DNA of 64,000 nucleotides from Acidimicrobiales bacterium (GTDB taxonomy: Bacteria > Actinomycetota > Acidimicrobiia > Acidimicrobiales > JAVJTC01): assembly GCA_040219085.1 (NCBI GenBank), contig JAVJTC010000007.1, positions 67,995 to 131,994 of the forward strand. Direction: 5' to 3'. The translations under genes were made by a program, and so were the position numbers. Position 1 is the first letter of the stretch. Each line of letters begins with the position of its first letter. Of the stretch, positions 23,767 to 33,671 are shown piece after piece. The notes beneath the pieces are model-generated. The model saw only the letters and a list, made by a program, of their open reading frames with translations. It did no database searches and was not told the DNA's origin.

Positions 23767-25034
23767 TCACTGTCCTCGCTGCTTCGACGCAGCGCAACGT
23801 CGGCGCGGTCATCGCCGCTCTCGCCATCGGCGGGTTCCTCGTCTACTGGTTCTTCAACTGGTTGCAGGGGCGCGGCGAGACGGGCGCGGAGTTGGAGCTC
23901 GCGTCCAACCGCAAGCCGTACATGTCCGACGACGAGCTCGAGACGAAGAAGCTCGACGTCTCACTCGCCGCGGGCCTCGCCTGCCTGGCCGTCATCGGCG
24001 TCGCCCTGCCGCTCTACTGGCTCGGTGAACCGGGTCGTCACGAGGGTCGTGAGGAGCTGAACGACACCATCTCGGAGAGCCGGGGCGAAGAGCTCTACGC
24101 CGCCAACTGCGCCCAGTGTCACGGCACCGTCGACGGCGCCGGCGGGCTCGTCGATTTCGTGCTGGTGGACGACAACGGCCTCTTCGTCGAGAACGTCCAG
24201 TGGAAGGCGCCGTCGCTCAACACCCTCATGTACCGCTTCTCCAAGGACGAGGTCACCTACGTCCTCAACTTCGGTCGTCAGAACTCGCCGATGCCGGCGT
24301 GGGGTGCGCCCGGCGGCGGTCCCCTGACCAGCCAGCAGGTCGAAGAGGTCATCGACTACATCACTCTCGAGCAGATCCCGCTCGCGGAGCTGCGTGAGCG
24401 GGTCGAGGCCGGCCTCGACGACACCGCCCGGGTGCTGGTACTGCGTGAGAATCCCGATCTCGAAGGCGATGACGCTGCGATCGACGCAGCTGTCGCGGCA
24501 ATGCTCGCGGAGGCAGAGGTCGACCCGACCGTCCTCGGCGAACTCCTCTTCAACAACGAGGCGGATGCCGGCGTCTACGGCTGCGCCCGTTGCCACACGG
24601 CCGGTTGGAGCTACAACGCGACCGACCTCGCCGTGGAGAACCCGCTGGTCGCACCCGAGGTGCCCGGAGGCGGCGGGTTCGGCCCGAGCCTCGTCGGTGG
24701 TGCCACCCTGCGGCAGTTCGACACCGCCGAGGAACAGGCCGGCTTCATCGAGGTCGGGGTGATCGAGGGTCAGGCCTACGGCAACTTCGGTCAGGGCGAC
24801 GGAGGCGGTCAGATGCCCGCCTTCGGTCTCTGCGTCGGCGACAGGATCTCCGACGAACGCGACATCATCGTGCGCAACGACTTCTGTGAGACCGTCCTGA
24901 TCGAGGGTGAAGAGGACATGACACCTGAGGAGTTCGACGCCGCTGTGGAAGCCGCGCTGGCCGAACACGGTGGTAGCGGCACCCTCACGACCGAACAGAT
25001 CGCGGCCATCGTCGCTTACGAGCGGGGTCTCTGA
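23763..25034 (+). CDS. Membrane-bound diheme cytochrome c
   Basis: A 423-residue protein with two transmembrane segments (about 14-34 and 67-87) and two class I cytochrome domains: CAQCH at 116-120 with distal-Met candidate NSPMPAW, and CARCH at 274-278 with GGQMPAFG. About 80 residues separate the domains. It likely replaces cytochrome f/c1 as the acceptor of Rieske electrons, as diheme QcrC does in other Actinobacteria, though the layout differs from QcrC. The TTG start at 23763 overlaps the Rieske stop (TTGA) and the stop overlaps the next ATG, so all are translationally coupled. Confidence 0.88.
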   Translation: MITVLAASTQRNVGAVIAALAIGGFLVYWFFNWLQGRGETGAELELASNRKPYMSDDELETKKLDVSLAAGLACLAVIGVALPLYWLGEPGRHEGREELNDTISESRGEELYAANCAQCHGTVDGAGGLVDFVLVDDNGLFVENVQWKAPSLNTLMYRFSKDEVTYVLNFGRQNSPMPAWGAPGGGPLTSQQVEEVIDYITLEQIPLAELRERVEAGLDDTARVLVLRENPDLEGDDAAIDAAVAAMLAEAEVDPTVLGELLFNNEADAGVYGCARCHTAGWSYNATDLAVENPLVAPEVPGGGGFGPSLVGGATLRQFDTAEEQAGFIEVGVIEGQAYGNFGQGDGGGQMPAFGLCVGDRISDERDIIVRNDFCETVLIEGEEDMTPEEFDAAVEAALAEHGGSGTLTTEQIAAIVAYERGL

Positions 25035-26263
25035 TGAGCCTGGGAAACCTGATCATCGCCGGCATCGGCTGGGAGCCCGAGATCCGCGGCATGTTGACCG
25101 TCGCGCTCGCGGCGGCGGTTCTGTGTGGTTCGGTCTGGCTGCTGTTGATGACCAACATGGGCACCCGGCTGGGGGCCATGGTCGCGCTCGCCGGCTTCTT
25201 CGGCTGGATGGCCATCATGGGTCTCGTCTGGTGGGTCTACGGCATCGGTATCGCCGAGCAGGGCGACCTGCCGAGCTGGCAGTACATCGAGGCGTTCGCA
25301 GACGAGCCTGGTGCGGAGCCCGGAGGCCTCGAGGCCGCGTTCGTCGGCAACGTCGGCGATCTCCCCGACCCGAACTGTGACAACGACCCGATCTTCCCGC
25401 CCTACAAGACCGGGTGGACCTTCACCGCACCGGCCGACGGATGCCTCCCCCGTGCCATCGGTCTCCTGTTGGAGTTCCCCGAGGGCCCGGTCAAGGACCG
25501 CATCGTCGAGGAGATCGCGACTGTCGACGAGGAGGCCATCCGCGCCACCGTCGTCAGCCGCAACGATCTGATATCCGACGACGACCCCCGCAAGCTGGAC
25601 GCCGCCGGGATCGACGCGGAGGTCGCCGAACAGGTGGAACGACGCGAGGCCCGCATCGACCAGGAGACCCTGTCGGAGCTGGCGGCGGTCGGTCCCGAGG
25701 TCATCGAGTGGGCGGTCGACGAGGGTTACCTGGTGCTCGACGGTTGGAACCTTCTCGCCTCGACCGCCTCGGGTGAGGCGGTCGCCTCGGCCGAGGCCTT
25801 CATCGCCGAGGAGTCCCTCTTCGACTTCGTCACGGGGACGCTCGTGGTCGACGGTGAAGAGGTGAATGCAGCAACGTCGGACTTCATCATCGTCGACACG
25901 TTCCAGCAGGGCGGCAAGCCCAAGCGGACCGATAATTCGGTGTGGGGCCGCGTCTGGCACAAGATCGAGAACTCGGCGCGGTTCACCCACCCGACGAACT
26001 ACGCCGTCGTCCAGGCGCGCGCGGTCCTGCCCAAGGCTCAGGAGCCCGGGGCGCCGCCGCCACCCGACGAGGTGGACCGCGACTCGCCCACGATCTCCAT
26101 CGTGATGGAGCGGGATCTCGGTAACCGGCGCCTGCTGCCGGGCCTGGTCACCATCGGATCGCTGTTGATATTCCTCGCCCTGTCACTCAACCTGCACATC
26201 CGCGACCTCGCGTTGTGGCGAAAGCAGGAGGAGTTCGAGGCGAACAACGGCGCGACGCCCTAG
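25034..26263 (+). CDS. Membrane protein with large soluble domain, unrecognised, in bc cluster
   Basis: The 409-residue protein has two N-terminal transmembrane segments (about 18-40 and 45-68), a soluble region of about 290 residues rich in Glu, Asp and Ala, and one C-terminal transmembrane helix ([19 protein letters not shown]). Two cysteines (NCDNDP and DGCLPRA) lie at the start of the soluble part, with no heme or Fe-S motif. I recognise no family. It is the last gene of the bc operon, with a TGATG overlap to the diheme cytochrome, and its stop overlaps the -10 box of nuoA. An accessory or assembly subunit of the bc or oxidase supercomplex is a guess. Confidence 0.65.
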   Translation: MSLGNLIIAGIGWEPEIRGMLTVALAAAVLCGSVWLLLMTNMGTRLGAMVALAGFFGWMAIMGLVWWVYGIGIAEQGDLPSWQYIEAFADEPGAEPGGLEAAFVGNVGDLPDPNCDNDPIFPPYKTGWTFTAPADGCLPRAIGLLLEFPEGPVKDRIVEEIATVDEEAIRATVVSRNDLISDDDPRKLDAAGIDAEVAEQVERREARIDQETLSELAAVGPEVIEWAVDEGYLVLDGWNLLASTASGEAVASAEAFIAEESLFDFVTGTLVVDGEEVNAATSDFIIVDTFQQGGKPKRTDNSVWGRVWHKIENSARFTHPTNYAVVQARAVLPKAQEPGAPPPPDEVDRDSPTISIVMERDLGNRRLLPGLVTIGSLLIFLALSLNLHIRDLALWRKQEEFEANNGATP

Positions 26264-26274
26264 GGTCCAAGGCG
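26261..26274 (+). promoter_or_regulatory. Candidate leaderless promoter of the first nuo operon
   Basis: TAGGGT (26261-26266) overlaps the TAG stop of the preceding gene and lies 8 nt before the ATG of nuoA at 26275. There is no ribosome-binding site. Confidence 0.4.
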
Positions 26275-26733
26275 ATGCTCGGCCAATACCTCCCGGTCCT
26301 CGCCATGATCATCCTGGCGATCCTGTTCGCCGCGCTCAGCTTCGGTGCGTCGAAGCTGTTGGCGCCGCGTCGGCCGACCTCCGCCAAGGAGGCGCCCTAC
26401 GAGTGCGGCATCGTCCCGGCGCGCGAGGTCCCCGAGCGCTTCCCGGTGAAGTTCTTCCTCGTGGCCATGATCTTCATCGTCTTCGACATCGAGATCATCT
26501 TCCTGTACCCGTACGCCATGGTCTTCAGCGGGCTCGGCCTGTTCGGCCTCGTGGCGATCCTGATATTCGCCTTCGCGGTGTTCGAGTCCTTCGTGTACCT
26601 GATCTCCAACGGCGCCCTCGACTGGGGCCCCATTCGGGCTGCCCGGCCCGGTGTGAGTGCGCAGCGCACGGCTGCATCGACGGTTCGTCGCGTCGGCACC
26701 GACGGCCGCGGCGCGCAGACCGAGGCGGCCTGA
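26275..26733 (+). CDS. nuoA: NADH-quinone oxidoreductase subunit A (complex I, set 1)
   Basis: A 152-residue three-helix membrane subunit. [11 protein letters not shown] is the conserved cytoplasmic loop with its redox-switch cysteine, and [13 protein letters not shown] is the acidic second helix lining the quinone-side proton path. A 35-residue basic, Ala-rich C-terminal tail is extra relative to most NuoA proteins. It opens a 14-gene operon in standard A-N order. Its stop overlaps the nuoB start. Confidence 0.92.
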   Translation: MLGQYLPVLAMIILAILFAALSFGASKLLAPRRPTSAKEAPYECGIVPAREVPERFPVKFFLVAMIFIVFDIEIIFLYPYAMVFSGLGLFGLVAILIFAFAVFESFVYLISNGALDWGPIRAARPGVSAQRTAASTVRRVGTDGRGAQTEAA

Positions 26734-27341
26734 TGGTCAAGGTCCCGCTTCTCGGCGAGAGCCAGAACATCCTCGACGAGGGTCTCGAAGGCCTCGAGCA
26801 CAACTTCCTCACCGCGAAGGTCGAGGACCTCGTCCAATGGTCGAGGGCGCGCAGCGTCTGGCCCGCCACCTTCGGCCTGGCGTGCTGTGCGATCGAGATG
26901 ATGGCGGCCGGCGGGGCCCACTACGACCTCGCCCGCTACGGCATGGAGGTCTTCCGGGCGTCACCGCGTCAGGCGGACCTCATGATCGTCGCGGGACGGG
27001 TGAGTCAGAAGATGGCCCCCATCCTGCGCCAGATCTACGACCAGATGGTCGAGCCCAAGTGGGTCATCTCGATGGGTGTGTGCGCCTCGTCGGGTGGCAT
27101 GTTCAACAACTACGCAATCGTCCAGGGCGTCGACCAGATCGTCCCGGTCGACGTCTACGCACCCGGCTGTCCCCCCGGACCACAGACGCTCATGCATGCG
27201 ATCCTGACGCTGCACGCCCAGATCGAAAACGGTGAACTCGCTCGTCGACGCGACGAGACGGGAAGCGGTGCCGGCATCACGGTCGAGCAGCGCGACGGCC
27301 AGACGGCCACCTCGACGATCGTCCCTGTCCACGCGCGATGA
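26733..27341 (+). CDS. nuoB: Complex I subunit B (set 1)
   Basis: This 202-residue peripheral-arm subunit holds the terminal [4Fe-4S] cluster N2, with cysteines in [20 protein letters not shown] and YAPGCPPGP. It passes electrons to menaquinone at the NuoB/NuoD interface. The C-terminal 30 residues ([12 protein letters not shown] and on) are a hydrophilic tail. The ATG overlaps the nuoA stop, and its own stop overlaps the nuoC start. Confidence 0.95.
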   Translation: MVKVPLLGESQNILDEGLEGLEHNFLTAKVEDLVQWSRARSVWPATFGLACCAIEMMAAGGAHYDLARYGMEVFRASPRQADLMIVAGRVSQKMAPILRQIYDQMVEPKWVISMGVCASSGGMFNNYAIVQGVDQIVPVDVYAPGCPPGPQTLMHAILTLHAQIENGELARRRDETGSGAGITVEQRDGQTATSTIVPVHAR

Positions 27342-27910
27342 CCGACGACTCGAGCCCCGACGAGGCACCAGAAGGCCCTGACGCGCCTCCACCCGACGCG
27401 GTGGGCGGGTCCGCCGAAGGCGGCGAGGACCAGCCCACCCGTCACGGTGTGCCGGTGGTGGAGTCGCCGGGCCAGACGGTGCTGCACCCCGACCGCGAGT
27501 CCTACATCGGCGTGGTCGAAGCTCTGCGCGACGAGGGCTTCACGGTCTGCGTCGACGTCTGTGGGGTCGACTACCTGCACCACCCGGGCCGCGCCGACCT
27601 TCCCGCCGGCGTGATCGGCGAACGCTTCGAGGTGGTCGTGGGCCTCATCTGCCATGACCCGCCGCAGCGGGTGCGCCTGCGGGTCCAGGTACCCGCCGAG
27701 GACCCCACCATCGCGTCACTGTTCGACATCCATCCCGGTACGGAGGCGCTCGAGCGCGAGACCTACGACATGTTCGGCATCGTCTTCGATGCCCACCCCG
27801 ACATGACCCGCATCCTGATGCCCGAGGACTGGGAGGGCCACCCGCTGCGCAAGGACTTCTCCGTCGGCGCCGTCCCCGTCCAGTTCAAGGGCGCCCCGCC
27901 GCCGCGTTGA
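27338..27910 (+). CDS. nuoC: Complex I subunit C (set 1)
   Basis: The 190-residue 30 kDa-type subunit carries the signature [17 protein letters not shown] and GHPLRKDF. It lacks any fused NuoD domain. The first 45 residues are acidic and Pro-rich, without family similarity. It begins inside the nuoB stop (ATGA) and is followed by 31 bases containing a GAGGAGG-type ribosome-binding site before nuoD. Confidence 0.93.
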   Translation: MTDDSSPDEAPEGPDAPPPDAVGGSAEGGEDQPTRHGVPVVESPGQTVLHPDRESYIGVVEALRDEGFTVCVDVCGVDYLHHPGRADLPAGVIGERFEVVVGLICHDPPQRVRLRVQVPAEDPTIASLFDIHPGTEALERETYDMFGIVFDAHPDMTRILMPEDWEGHPLRKDFSVGAVPVQFKGAPPPR

Positions 27911-27941
27911 GCGGCCCGACCGACGAGGAGGCGATGACCAC

Positions 27942-29207
27942 ATGGCGGTGACAGACGAGACCCCCCGTAGCCGGGTGCGTGATCGCGACGACAGTCCGGT
28001 ACTGCGGTTGTCCGAAGCGGCTGCGCAGGAGTTCGTGCCATCCGACGGCCGGATGATCATGAACATGGGGCCCCAGCACCCCAGCACGCACGGCGTGCTG
28101 CGACTCATGCTCGAACTCGAGGGCGAAACGGTCCTGCGCTCGAAGCCGGTCATCGGCTACCTCCACACCGGCATGGAGAAGACCGGCGAGACGCTGAGCT
28201 ACATCCAGGGTGCGACCAACGTCACGCGCATGGACTACGCCTCGCCGTTGTTCAACGAGTTGGCGTTCTCGCTCGCCACCGAGGCGCTACTCGGCATCGA
28301 GGTTCCGCCGCGCGCCGTGTGGATCCGCATGCTGTTGACCGAACTCAACCGGATGACATCGCACCTGCTGTTCCAGGCCACCAACGGCATGGATCTGGGC
28401 GCGGTGTCGATGATGATCTACGGGTGGCGCGAGCGAGAGCCGGGCCTGCAGCTTCTCGAACGGATCACCGGCCTGCGGATGAACCACAACTTCATCCGTC
28501 CCGGCGGTGTCGCTGCGGATCTCCCCGACGGGTGGGAGGACGACGTCGCCGCGTACCTCGACGCCGTCGAGCCCCGCCTCGACGAGTACGACGTGCTGCT
28601 CACCGGCCAGCCGATCTACCGCGAGCGGCTCCAGGGCGTCGGCGCCATCTCCGCGGAGGACTGCCTTGCGCTCGGTGTCACCGGTCCGATCCTGCGTTCC
28701 ACCGGGTACGCCTGGGACCTGCGCCGCGACATGCCCTACCTCGCCTACCCGGAGCTGGACTTCGACGTCATCGTCGGCAGCTACGGCGACTGCTTCGACC
28801 GCTACGCGATCCGCCTCAACGAGATCCGCGAGTCCATCCACATCATCCGCCAGATCATCGAGGCGATGCCGTCAGGTGACTATCGGATCCAGGACAAGAA
28901 GGTGACGCCGCCGCCGCGGGCCCGCATCGACGAGTCGATGGAGGCCCTGATCCACCACTTCAAGATCTTCACGGAGGGGTTCAAGGTCCCCGCCGGCGAG
29001 GTCTACGTCGCGGTGGAATCGCCCCGGGGAGAGCTCGGGTGCTACATCGTGTCCGATGGCACGTCGAAGCCGTACCGCATGCACATCCGTGGACCCAGCT
29101 TCGTGAACCTGCAGACGCTGCCCCACATGATGGAGAACGCGCTGGTCGCGGACGCCGTGGCCATCATCTCGTCGGTGGATCCGATCATGGGTGAGGTGGA
29201 CCGCTGA
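27942..29207 (+). CDS. nuoD: Complex I subunit D (set 1)
   Basis: A 421-residue 49 kDa-type subunit forming the quinone site with NuoB. NMGPQHPSTHGVLRLMLELE and the C-terminal VDPIMGEVDR are typical. At the position equivalent to the dimethylated arginine of mitochondrial NDUFS2 (HRGTEK) this protein has Thr76 (HTGMEK), unlike the second NuoD in the window, where it is Arg. The first 38 residues are a hydrophilic extension. The nuoE start overlaps its stop (TGATG). Confidence 0.95.
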   Translation: MAVTDETPRSRVRDRDDSPVLRLSEAAAQEFVPSDGRMIMNMGPQHPSTHGVLRLMLELEGETVLRSKPVIGYLHTGMEKTGETLSYIQGATNVTRMDYASPLFNELAFSLATEALLGIEVPPRAVWIRMLLTELNRMTSHLLFQATNGMDLGAVSMMIYGWREREPGLQLLERITGLRMNHNFIRPGGVAADLPDGWEDDVAAYLDAVEPRLDEYDVLLTGQPIYRERLQGVGAISAEDCLALGVTGPILRSTGYAWDLRRDMPYLAYPELDFDVIVGSYGDCFDRYAIRLNEIRESIHIIRQIIEAMPSGDYRIQDKKVTPPPRARIDESMEALIHHFKIFTEGFKVPAGEVYVAVESPRGELGCYIVSDGTSKPYRMHIRGPSFVNLQTLPHMMENALVADAVAIISSVDPIMGEVDR

Positions 29208-29818
29208 TGGCGCGTCTGTCCGACGAGAACCTCGTCGTCGCGCGTGAGATCATCTCGCGCTATCCGCGGCCCAAGTCGGCGCTGATCCCCCTTCTGCACC
29301 TCGCCCAGGAACAGGACGGCTGGGTGACCGATGAGGCGATGGCCCACATCGCCGAGCTCGTCGGTGTCACCTCCGCCGAGGTCCTCGGTACCTGCTCGTT
29401 CTATGAGATGTTCAAGCGGCACCCGGTGGGTCGCTACCAGGTCAACATCTGTCACGGCATCGCCTGCCACCTGTTGGGTGCCGACGATCTCATCCACCAC
29501 GCCGAGCAGTCGCTCGGGGTGCGCGAAGGCGGCACCACCCCCGACGGCGCCATCACGATGGAAGGCGTCGAGTGCATCGCAGCGTGCACCGAGGCACCGT
29601 GCCTACAGGTGAACTACCGCTACGAGTACCGGGTGACCAACGACGACTTCGACGGCCTCGTCGACGATCTCCGTGAGGGGCGTCGGCCCGAGATTCCCCC
29701 GCACGGGACACTGGCCAGGGTGCGCCAGCACATCCCGGCCGCGTCGGCAGCGGGCAACGCCGATCCCGACTCCGGCTCCGAGCCCGCATGGCTCGCCTCG
29801 CCCGGAGGTGACGAATGA
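29207..29818 (+). CDS. nuoE: Complex I subunit E (set 1)
   Basis: The 203-residue 24 kDa-type subunit has a thioredoxin-like [2Fe-2S] (N1a) domain with ligands in NICHGIACHLLGA and VECIAACTEAPC. With NuoF it forms the NADH-input module. The last 35 residues are a Ser/Asp/Gly-rich tail. It overlaps nuoD before it and nuoF after it. Confidence 0.94.
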   Translation: MARLSDENLVVAREIISRYPRPKSALIPLLHLAQEQDGWVTDEAMAHIAELVGVTSAEVLGTCSFYEMFKRHPVGRYQVNICHGIACHLLGADDLIHHAEQSLGVREGGTTPDGAITMEGVECIAACTEAPCLQVNYRYEYRVTNDDFDGLVDDLREGRRPEIPPHGTLARVRQHIPAASAAGNADPDSGSEPAWLASPGGDE

Positions 29819-31152
29819 CCGTCACCGACGCATCACCGATCATCACGACCCGCTTCGACGTCGCCGACGGCCACACGATCGCCGGATACGAGCGCACCGG
29901 TGGCTACCAGGGCCTGCGCAGGGCTCTCACCATGGCGCCGGGTGAGGTGCACGAGGAGGTCAAGACCGCGAGCCTGCTCGGGCGCGGCGGTGCCGGCTTC
30001 CCGGCCGGCATCAAGTGGGGCTTCTGCCCCCCGGGTGTGTGGCCGCGCTACCTCGTCGTCAACGGTGACGAGTCCGAGCCCGGCACCTACAAGGACCGCC
30101 TCCTCATGGAGCGCGACCCCCACCAGCTCATCGAGGGTTGCCTGATCGCGTGTTACGCGGTCGGCCTGTCCCAGTGCTTCCTCTACATCCGCGGCGAGAT
30201 GGCTGACGCCCAGGAACGGGTGGCGGCCGCGCTCAACGAGGCGTACGAGGCCGGCTACGTCGGGAAGAACATCCTCGGCTCGGATCTCTCGGTCGACATC
30301 GTCCTTCACTGGGGTGCCGGGGCCTACATCGTCGGTGAGGAGACCGCACTCATCGAGAGCCTCGAGGGCAACCGCGGTATGCCGCGGCTCAAGCCACCGT
30401 TCTTCCCCGCGGCCATCGGCGTGTACGGAAAGCCGACGATCGTCAACAACGTCGAGACCCTGTCCAACCTGCCGTGGATCGTCTCCAACGGCGGCGACGC
30501 CTTCGCGGACATCGGCGCGGAGAACTCCAAGGGGACCCGCGTCTTCGCCGTCTCGGGCCACGTGAAGAACCCCGGCGTGTTCGAGGTGGAGTTCGGCGTC
30601 ACGACGTTCCGCGACATCATCTTCGACGACCGCTACGCCGGCGGCCTCCTCGAGGGCCGGTCACTCAAGGCCTTCATCCCCGGTGGCGCGTCGGCCATCT
30701 GGTTCTTCGAGGAACATCTGGACCTGCCGCTCGAGAAGACCGCAGTCGACAAGGCCGGGTCCATGCTCGGCTCGGGCGCCATCGTCGTGATGGACGACAC
30801 GACGGACATGGTCAGGGCCTGCCACAACATCGTGCGCTTCTTCGCCCGGGAGTCCTGCGGCAAGTGCACGCCGTGCCGTGAGGGCACCTCGTGGCTCGAA
30901 CGGATCCTCGCGCGGGTCCTCGCCGGCCAGGCCCGGCCCGCCGATCTTCGGCTCCTGCGCGACGTGTGTGACAACATCTCGCCCGGCATGGAGTGGCCCC
31001 CGAAGATGACGACCATCTGCCCGCTCGGGCCGTCGGCGGTCTCGCCGATCATCTCGGTGCTGGATCGCTTCGCGGACGAGTTCGACACCTACGTCACGCT
31101 TTCCGACCGCGTGACCATTCCGGTCACCGCGGCTGCCGGAGGCACCCCGTGA
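29815..31152 (+). CDS. nuoF: Complex I subunit F, NADH-binding (set 1)
   Basis: A 445-residue flavoprotein that oxidises NADH through FMN. GRGGAGFPAGIKWGF is the NADH/FMN glycine-rich motif, GAYIVGEETALIESLEG is the flavin site, and SCGKCTPCREGT plus a later Cys (TTICPLGPSA) bind the N3 [4Fe-4S] cluster. Its presence makes set 1 a genuine NADH-dependent complex, in contrast to set 2. The nuoG GTG overlaps its stop. Confidence 0.95.
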   Translation: MTVTDASPIITTRFDVADGHTIAGYERTGGYQGLRRALTMAPGEVHEEVKTASLLGRGGAGFPAGIKWGFCPPGVWPRYLVVNGDESEPGTYKDRLLMERDPHQLIEGCLIACYAVGLSQCFLYIRGEMADAQERVAAALNEAYEAGYVGKNILGSDLSVDIVLHWGAGAYIVGEETALIESLEGNRGMPRLKPPFFPAAIGVYGKPTIVNNVETLSNLPWIVSNGGDAFADIGAENSKGTRVFAVSGHVKNPGVFEVEFGVTTFRDIIFDDRYAGGLLEGRSLKAFIPGGASAIWFFEEHLDLPLEKTAVDKAGSMLGSGAIVVMDDTTDMVRACHNIVRFFARESCGKCTPCREGTSWLERILARVLAGQARPADLRLLRDVCDNISPGMEWPPKMTTICPLGPSAVSPIISVLDRFADEFDTYVTLSDRVTIPVTAAAGGTP

Positions 31153-33671
31153 CCGACGTCGCCGACGAGAAGGCCCAGAAGACGACGGTGACGATCACCG
31201 TCGACGGCAACGAGTTCGAGGCCGAGCCGGGCCGGATGCTCATCGACGCCTGCGAGGATGCCGGCGTCTACATCCCGCGCTTCTGCTACCACCCGCGGAT
31301 GCGACCTGTCGGCATGTGTCGCATGTGCATCGTCGACGTCGACACCGGGCGCGGCGCCGCCCTGCAGCCCTCGTGCATGCTCAAGGTGGCCGACGGCATG
31401 GTCGTCGACACCGAGTCCGATCGCACGAAGAAGGCCCAGGACGGGGTCCTCGAGTTCCTGCTCGTCAACCACCCGTTGGACTGTCCCGTCTGCGACAAGG
31501 GCGGCGAGTGTCCGCTGCAGGACCAGACGATGTCGCACGGCCCCGGCGAGAGTCGTTTCGTCGAGGAGAAGCGCCACTTCGAGAAGCCCATCCCGATCTC
31601 GGGGCTGGTGGACCTGGACCGGGAACGCTGCATCCTGTGTGACCGTTGCACCCGCTTCGCCAAGGAGGTGGTCGGCGATCCGCTGATCCACTTCATCGAC
31701 CGCGGCAACCAGACCCAGGTCAACACGTTCCCCGACGAGCCGTTCTCCAGCTACTTCAGCGGCAACACCGTCCAGATCTGCCCGGTCGGTGCCCTCACCG
31801 CGAGCAGCTACCGCTTCAAGGCCCGCCCCTGGGATCTCGACGAGGTGCCGGGCACCTTCCCCAACCCGATGGGCGACCGCGTCACCATCCAGGCGTCGCG
31901 CAACCGTGTGCTGCGCTATCTCGGCGTCGATTCCGACGCCGTCAACTGGAGCTGGCTCACCGATCGCGACCGCTTCTCGTTCACGGCCATCCACAGCGAG
32001 CAGCGCCTCACGGAGCCGCTCGTCCGCAGCGCCGAGGGCGACCTCGTGGCCGCGTCGTGGTCGACGGCGTTGACCACGGCCACCGACGCCATCCGCGCCG
32101 CTCTCGACACAGGGGGCCCGACCTCGGTCGGCGTGATCGGCGGGGCCCGCCTGAGTACCGAGGACCAGTACGCCTGGGCCCGCCTCGCCAAGGGTGTCAT
32201 CGGTACCGACAACGTCGATGCCCAACTCGCCGACGGGCTCCCCGTGGACCTCGTGCTCGGCGCGCCGCGGGCCACCATCGCCGACGCCTGTGAGCCCGGG
32301 GGAACGACGCTGCTGTTGTCGGCGGACCCCAAGGAGGAACTCGGGACGCTGTTCATCAGGCTGCGCCACGCCGCCACCGAAGACCGCGCCACCCTGGTGG
32401 AGCTCACGCCGACAGCGACGGGCCTATCCGATGTCGCCGCCCATTCGCTGCGTGTGCGCCCCGGCGATCTCGCCGAGGTGGCCCGCCGCCTCGTAGGTGC
32501 CGGTGGTACCGGTGATCTCGGACCGACCGGTGACGACGCCATCGCATCGGCGCGGGCGGCACTCGGCGACGGCCCGGTCACGCTGGTCGTCGGGCGGGCA
32601 TCCCTGGCGGAATCACCGGCGGTGATCGCCGACGCCGTCCGCGTCCTGCTCGACGGACTCGACGGCTCGCGGGTCCTTCCCGTCATGCGCCGTGGCAACG
32701 TGTTCGGCGCGCTGGACACGGGCCTCGTTCCCGGTCACCTACCCGGCCGGACCACTCTCGCCGCGGCCGGCGACTGGTACCGCGAAGCCTGGGGTCAGGT
32801 TCCCGCCGAGGTCGGCCTCGACACCACGGGCATGCTGCGTGCGGCCGCGGCCGGTGACCTCGACGTGCTCGTGCTCCTCGGCGCCGACCCACTCGTCGAC
32901 CACCCTGACCGCGAACTCGTGCGCTCGGCCCTCGCCGGCGTCGGCACGGTCATCGCGCTCGACCTGTTCGCAACCACCACCGTGGACCGCCACGCGGACA
33001 TCGTGTTCCCCACAGCCGGTTTCGCGGAGATCGACGGAACCCACACCAACCTGGAGGGGCGTCTCTCGCCTCTGGGTCGCAAGGTCACCCCACCGGGGAC
33101 CGCCCGCAGCGACTGGATGATCGCAGCCGAACTCGCCCACCGCCTGGGCGGCGATCTCGGGTTGGACTCGGTGGACGCCGTGTGGGACGAGATCGAGGCG
33201 CTGTCACCGCTGCACGCCGGCGCCACCCGCTCCATCGTGGCCGAGTCCGCCGACGGTGTCGTCGTTCCGATCGCCGACGCGAACCGCGACGGCCGGCCGC
33301 CGATGGTCACCGGTCTCGCTCCTGTCGATCCCGTCGCCGCGGTGCGCGCCGACGCCTATGCGCTGCGTCTCGTCGTGGACCGTCCTCTCTACGATGCCGG
33401 CACGACTGTCTCCCACGCGCCCGCCCTGGCCGCCCTGACGGTGCCCGCCCGGGCGCGTCTGAACCCCGCCGACCGCGAGCGCCTCGGCGTGAGCGGCGAT
33501 GCCGAGGTCACCGTGTCCACCGGGCGGGGATCCATCCGGATCGCGACGGTTGCAGATCACCGTGTCCCGCCGGGTTCGATCGCCATCGCGTTCAACTGTC
33601 CGGGTGCCGACGCCGGTGAACTCATCGACGTGGACGCCCCCTTCGCCGAGGCCCGGGTGCAGACGCGGTGA
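31149..33671 (+). CDS. nuoG: Complex I subunit G (set 1)
   Basis: The 840-residue 75 kDa-type subunit has an N-terminal [2Fe-2S] N1b (C46, C57, C60, C76), then N5 with H108 and C112, C115, C121 (HPLDCPVCDKGGEC), then N4 with C161, C164, C167 and C211. The rest is a molybdopterin-oxidoreductase-like fold without cofactor. The extra N7 cluster motif seen in some bacteria is not obvious. The GTG at 31149 overlaps the nuoF stop. The long upstream open frame lies within nuoF and is not used. Confidence 0.95.
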   Translation: MTDVADEKAQKTTVTITVDGNEFEAEPGRMLIDACEDAGVYIPRFCYHPRMRPVGMCRMCIVDVDTGRGAALQPSCMLKVADGMVVDTESDRTKKAQDGVLEFLLVNHPLDCPVCDKGGECPLQDQTMSHGPGESRFVEEKRHFEKPIPISGLVDLDRERCILCDRCTRFAKEVVGDPLIHFIDRGNQTQVNTFPDEPFSSYFSGNTVQICPVGALTASSYRFKARPWDLDEVPGTFPNPMGDRVTIQASRNRVLRYLGVDSDAVNWSWLTDRDRFSFTAIHSEQRLTEPLVRSAEGDLVAASWSTALTTATDAIRAALDTGGPTSVGVIGGARLSTEDQYAWARLAKGVIGTDNVDAQLADGLPVDLVLGAPRATIADACEPGGTTLLLSADPKEELGTLFIRLRHAATEDRATLVELTPTATGLSDVAAHSLRVRPGDLAEVARRLVGAGGTGDLGPTGDDAIASARAALGDGPVTLVVGRASLAESPAVIADAVRVLLDGLDGSRVLPVMRRGNVFGALDTGLVPGHLPGRTTLAAAGDWYREAWGQVPAEVGLDTTGMLRAAAAGDLDVLVLLGADPLVDHPDRELVRSALAGVGTVIALDLFATTTVDRHADIVFPTAGFAEIDGTHTNLEGRLSPLGRKVTPPGTARSDWMIAAELAHRLGGDLGLDSVDAVWDEIEALSPLHAGATRSIVAESADGVVVPIADANRDGRPPMVTGLAPVDPVAAVRADAYALRLVVDRPLYDAGTTVSHAPALAALTVPARARLNPADRERLGVSGDAEVTVSTGRGSIRIATVADHRVPPGSIAIAFNCPGADAGELIDVDAPFAEARVQTR

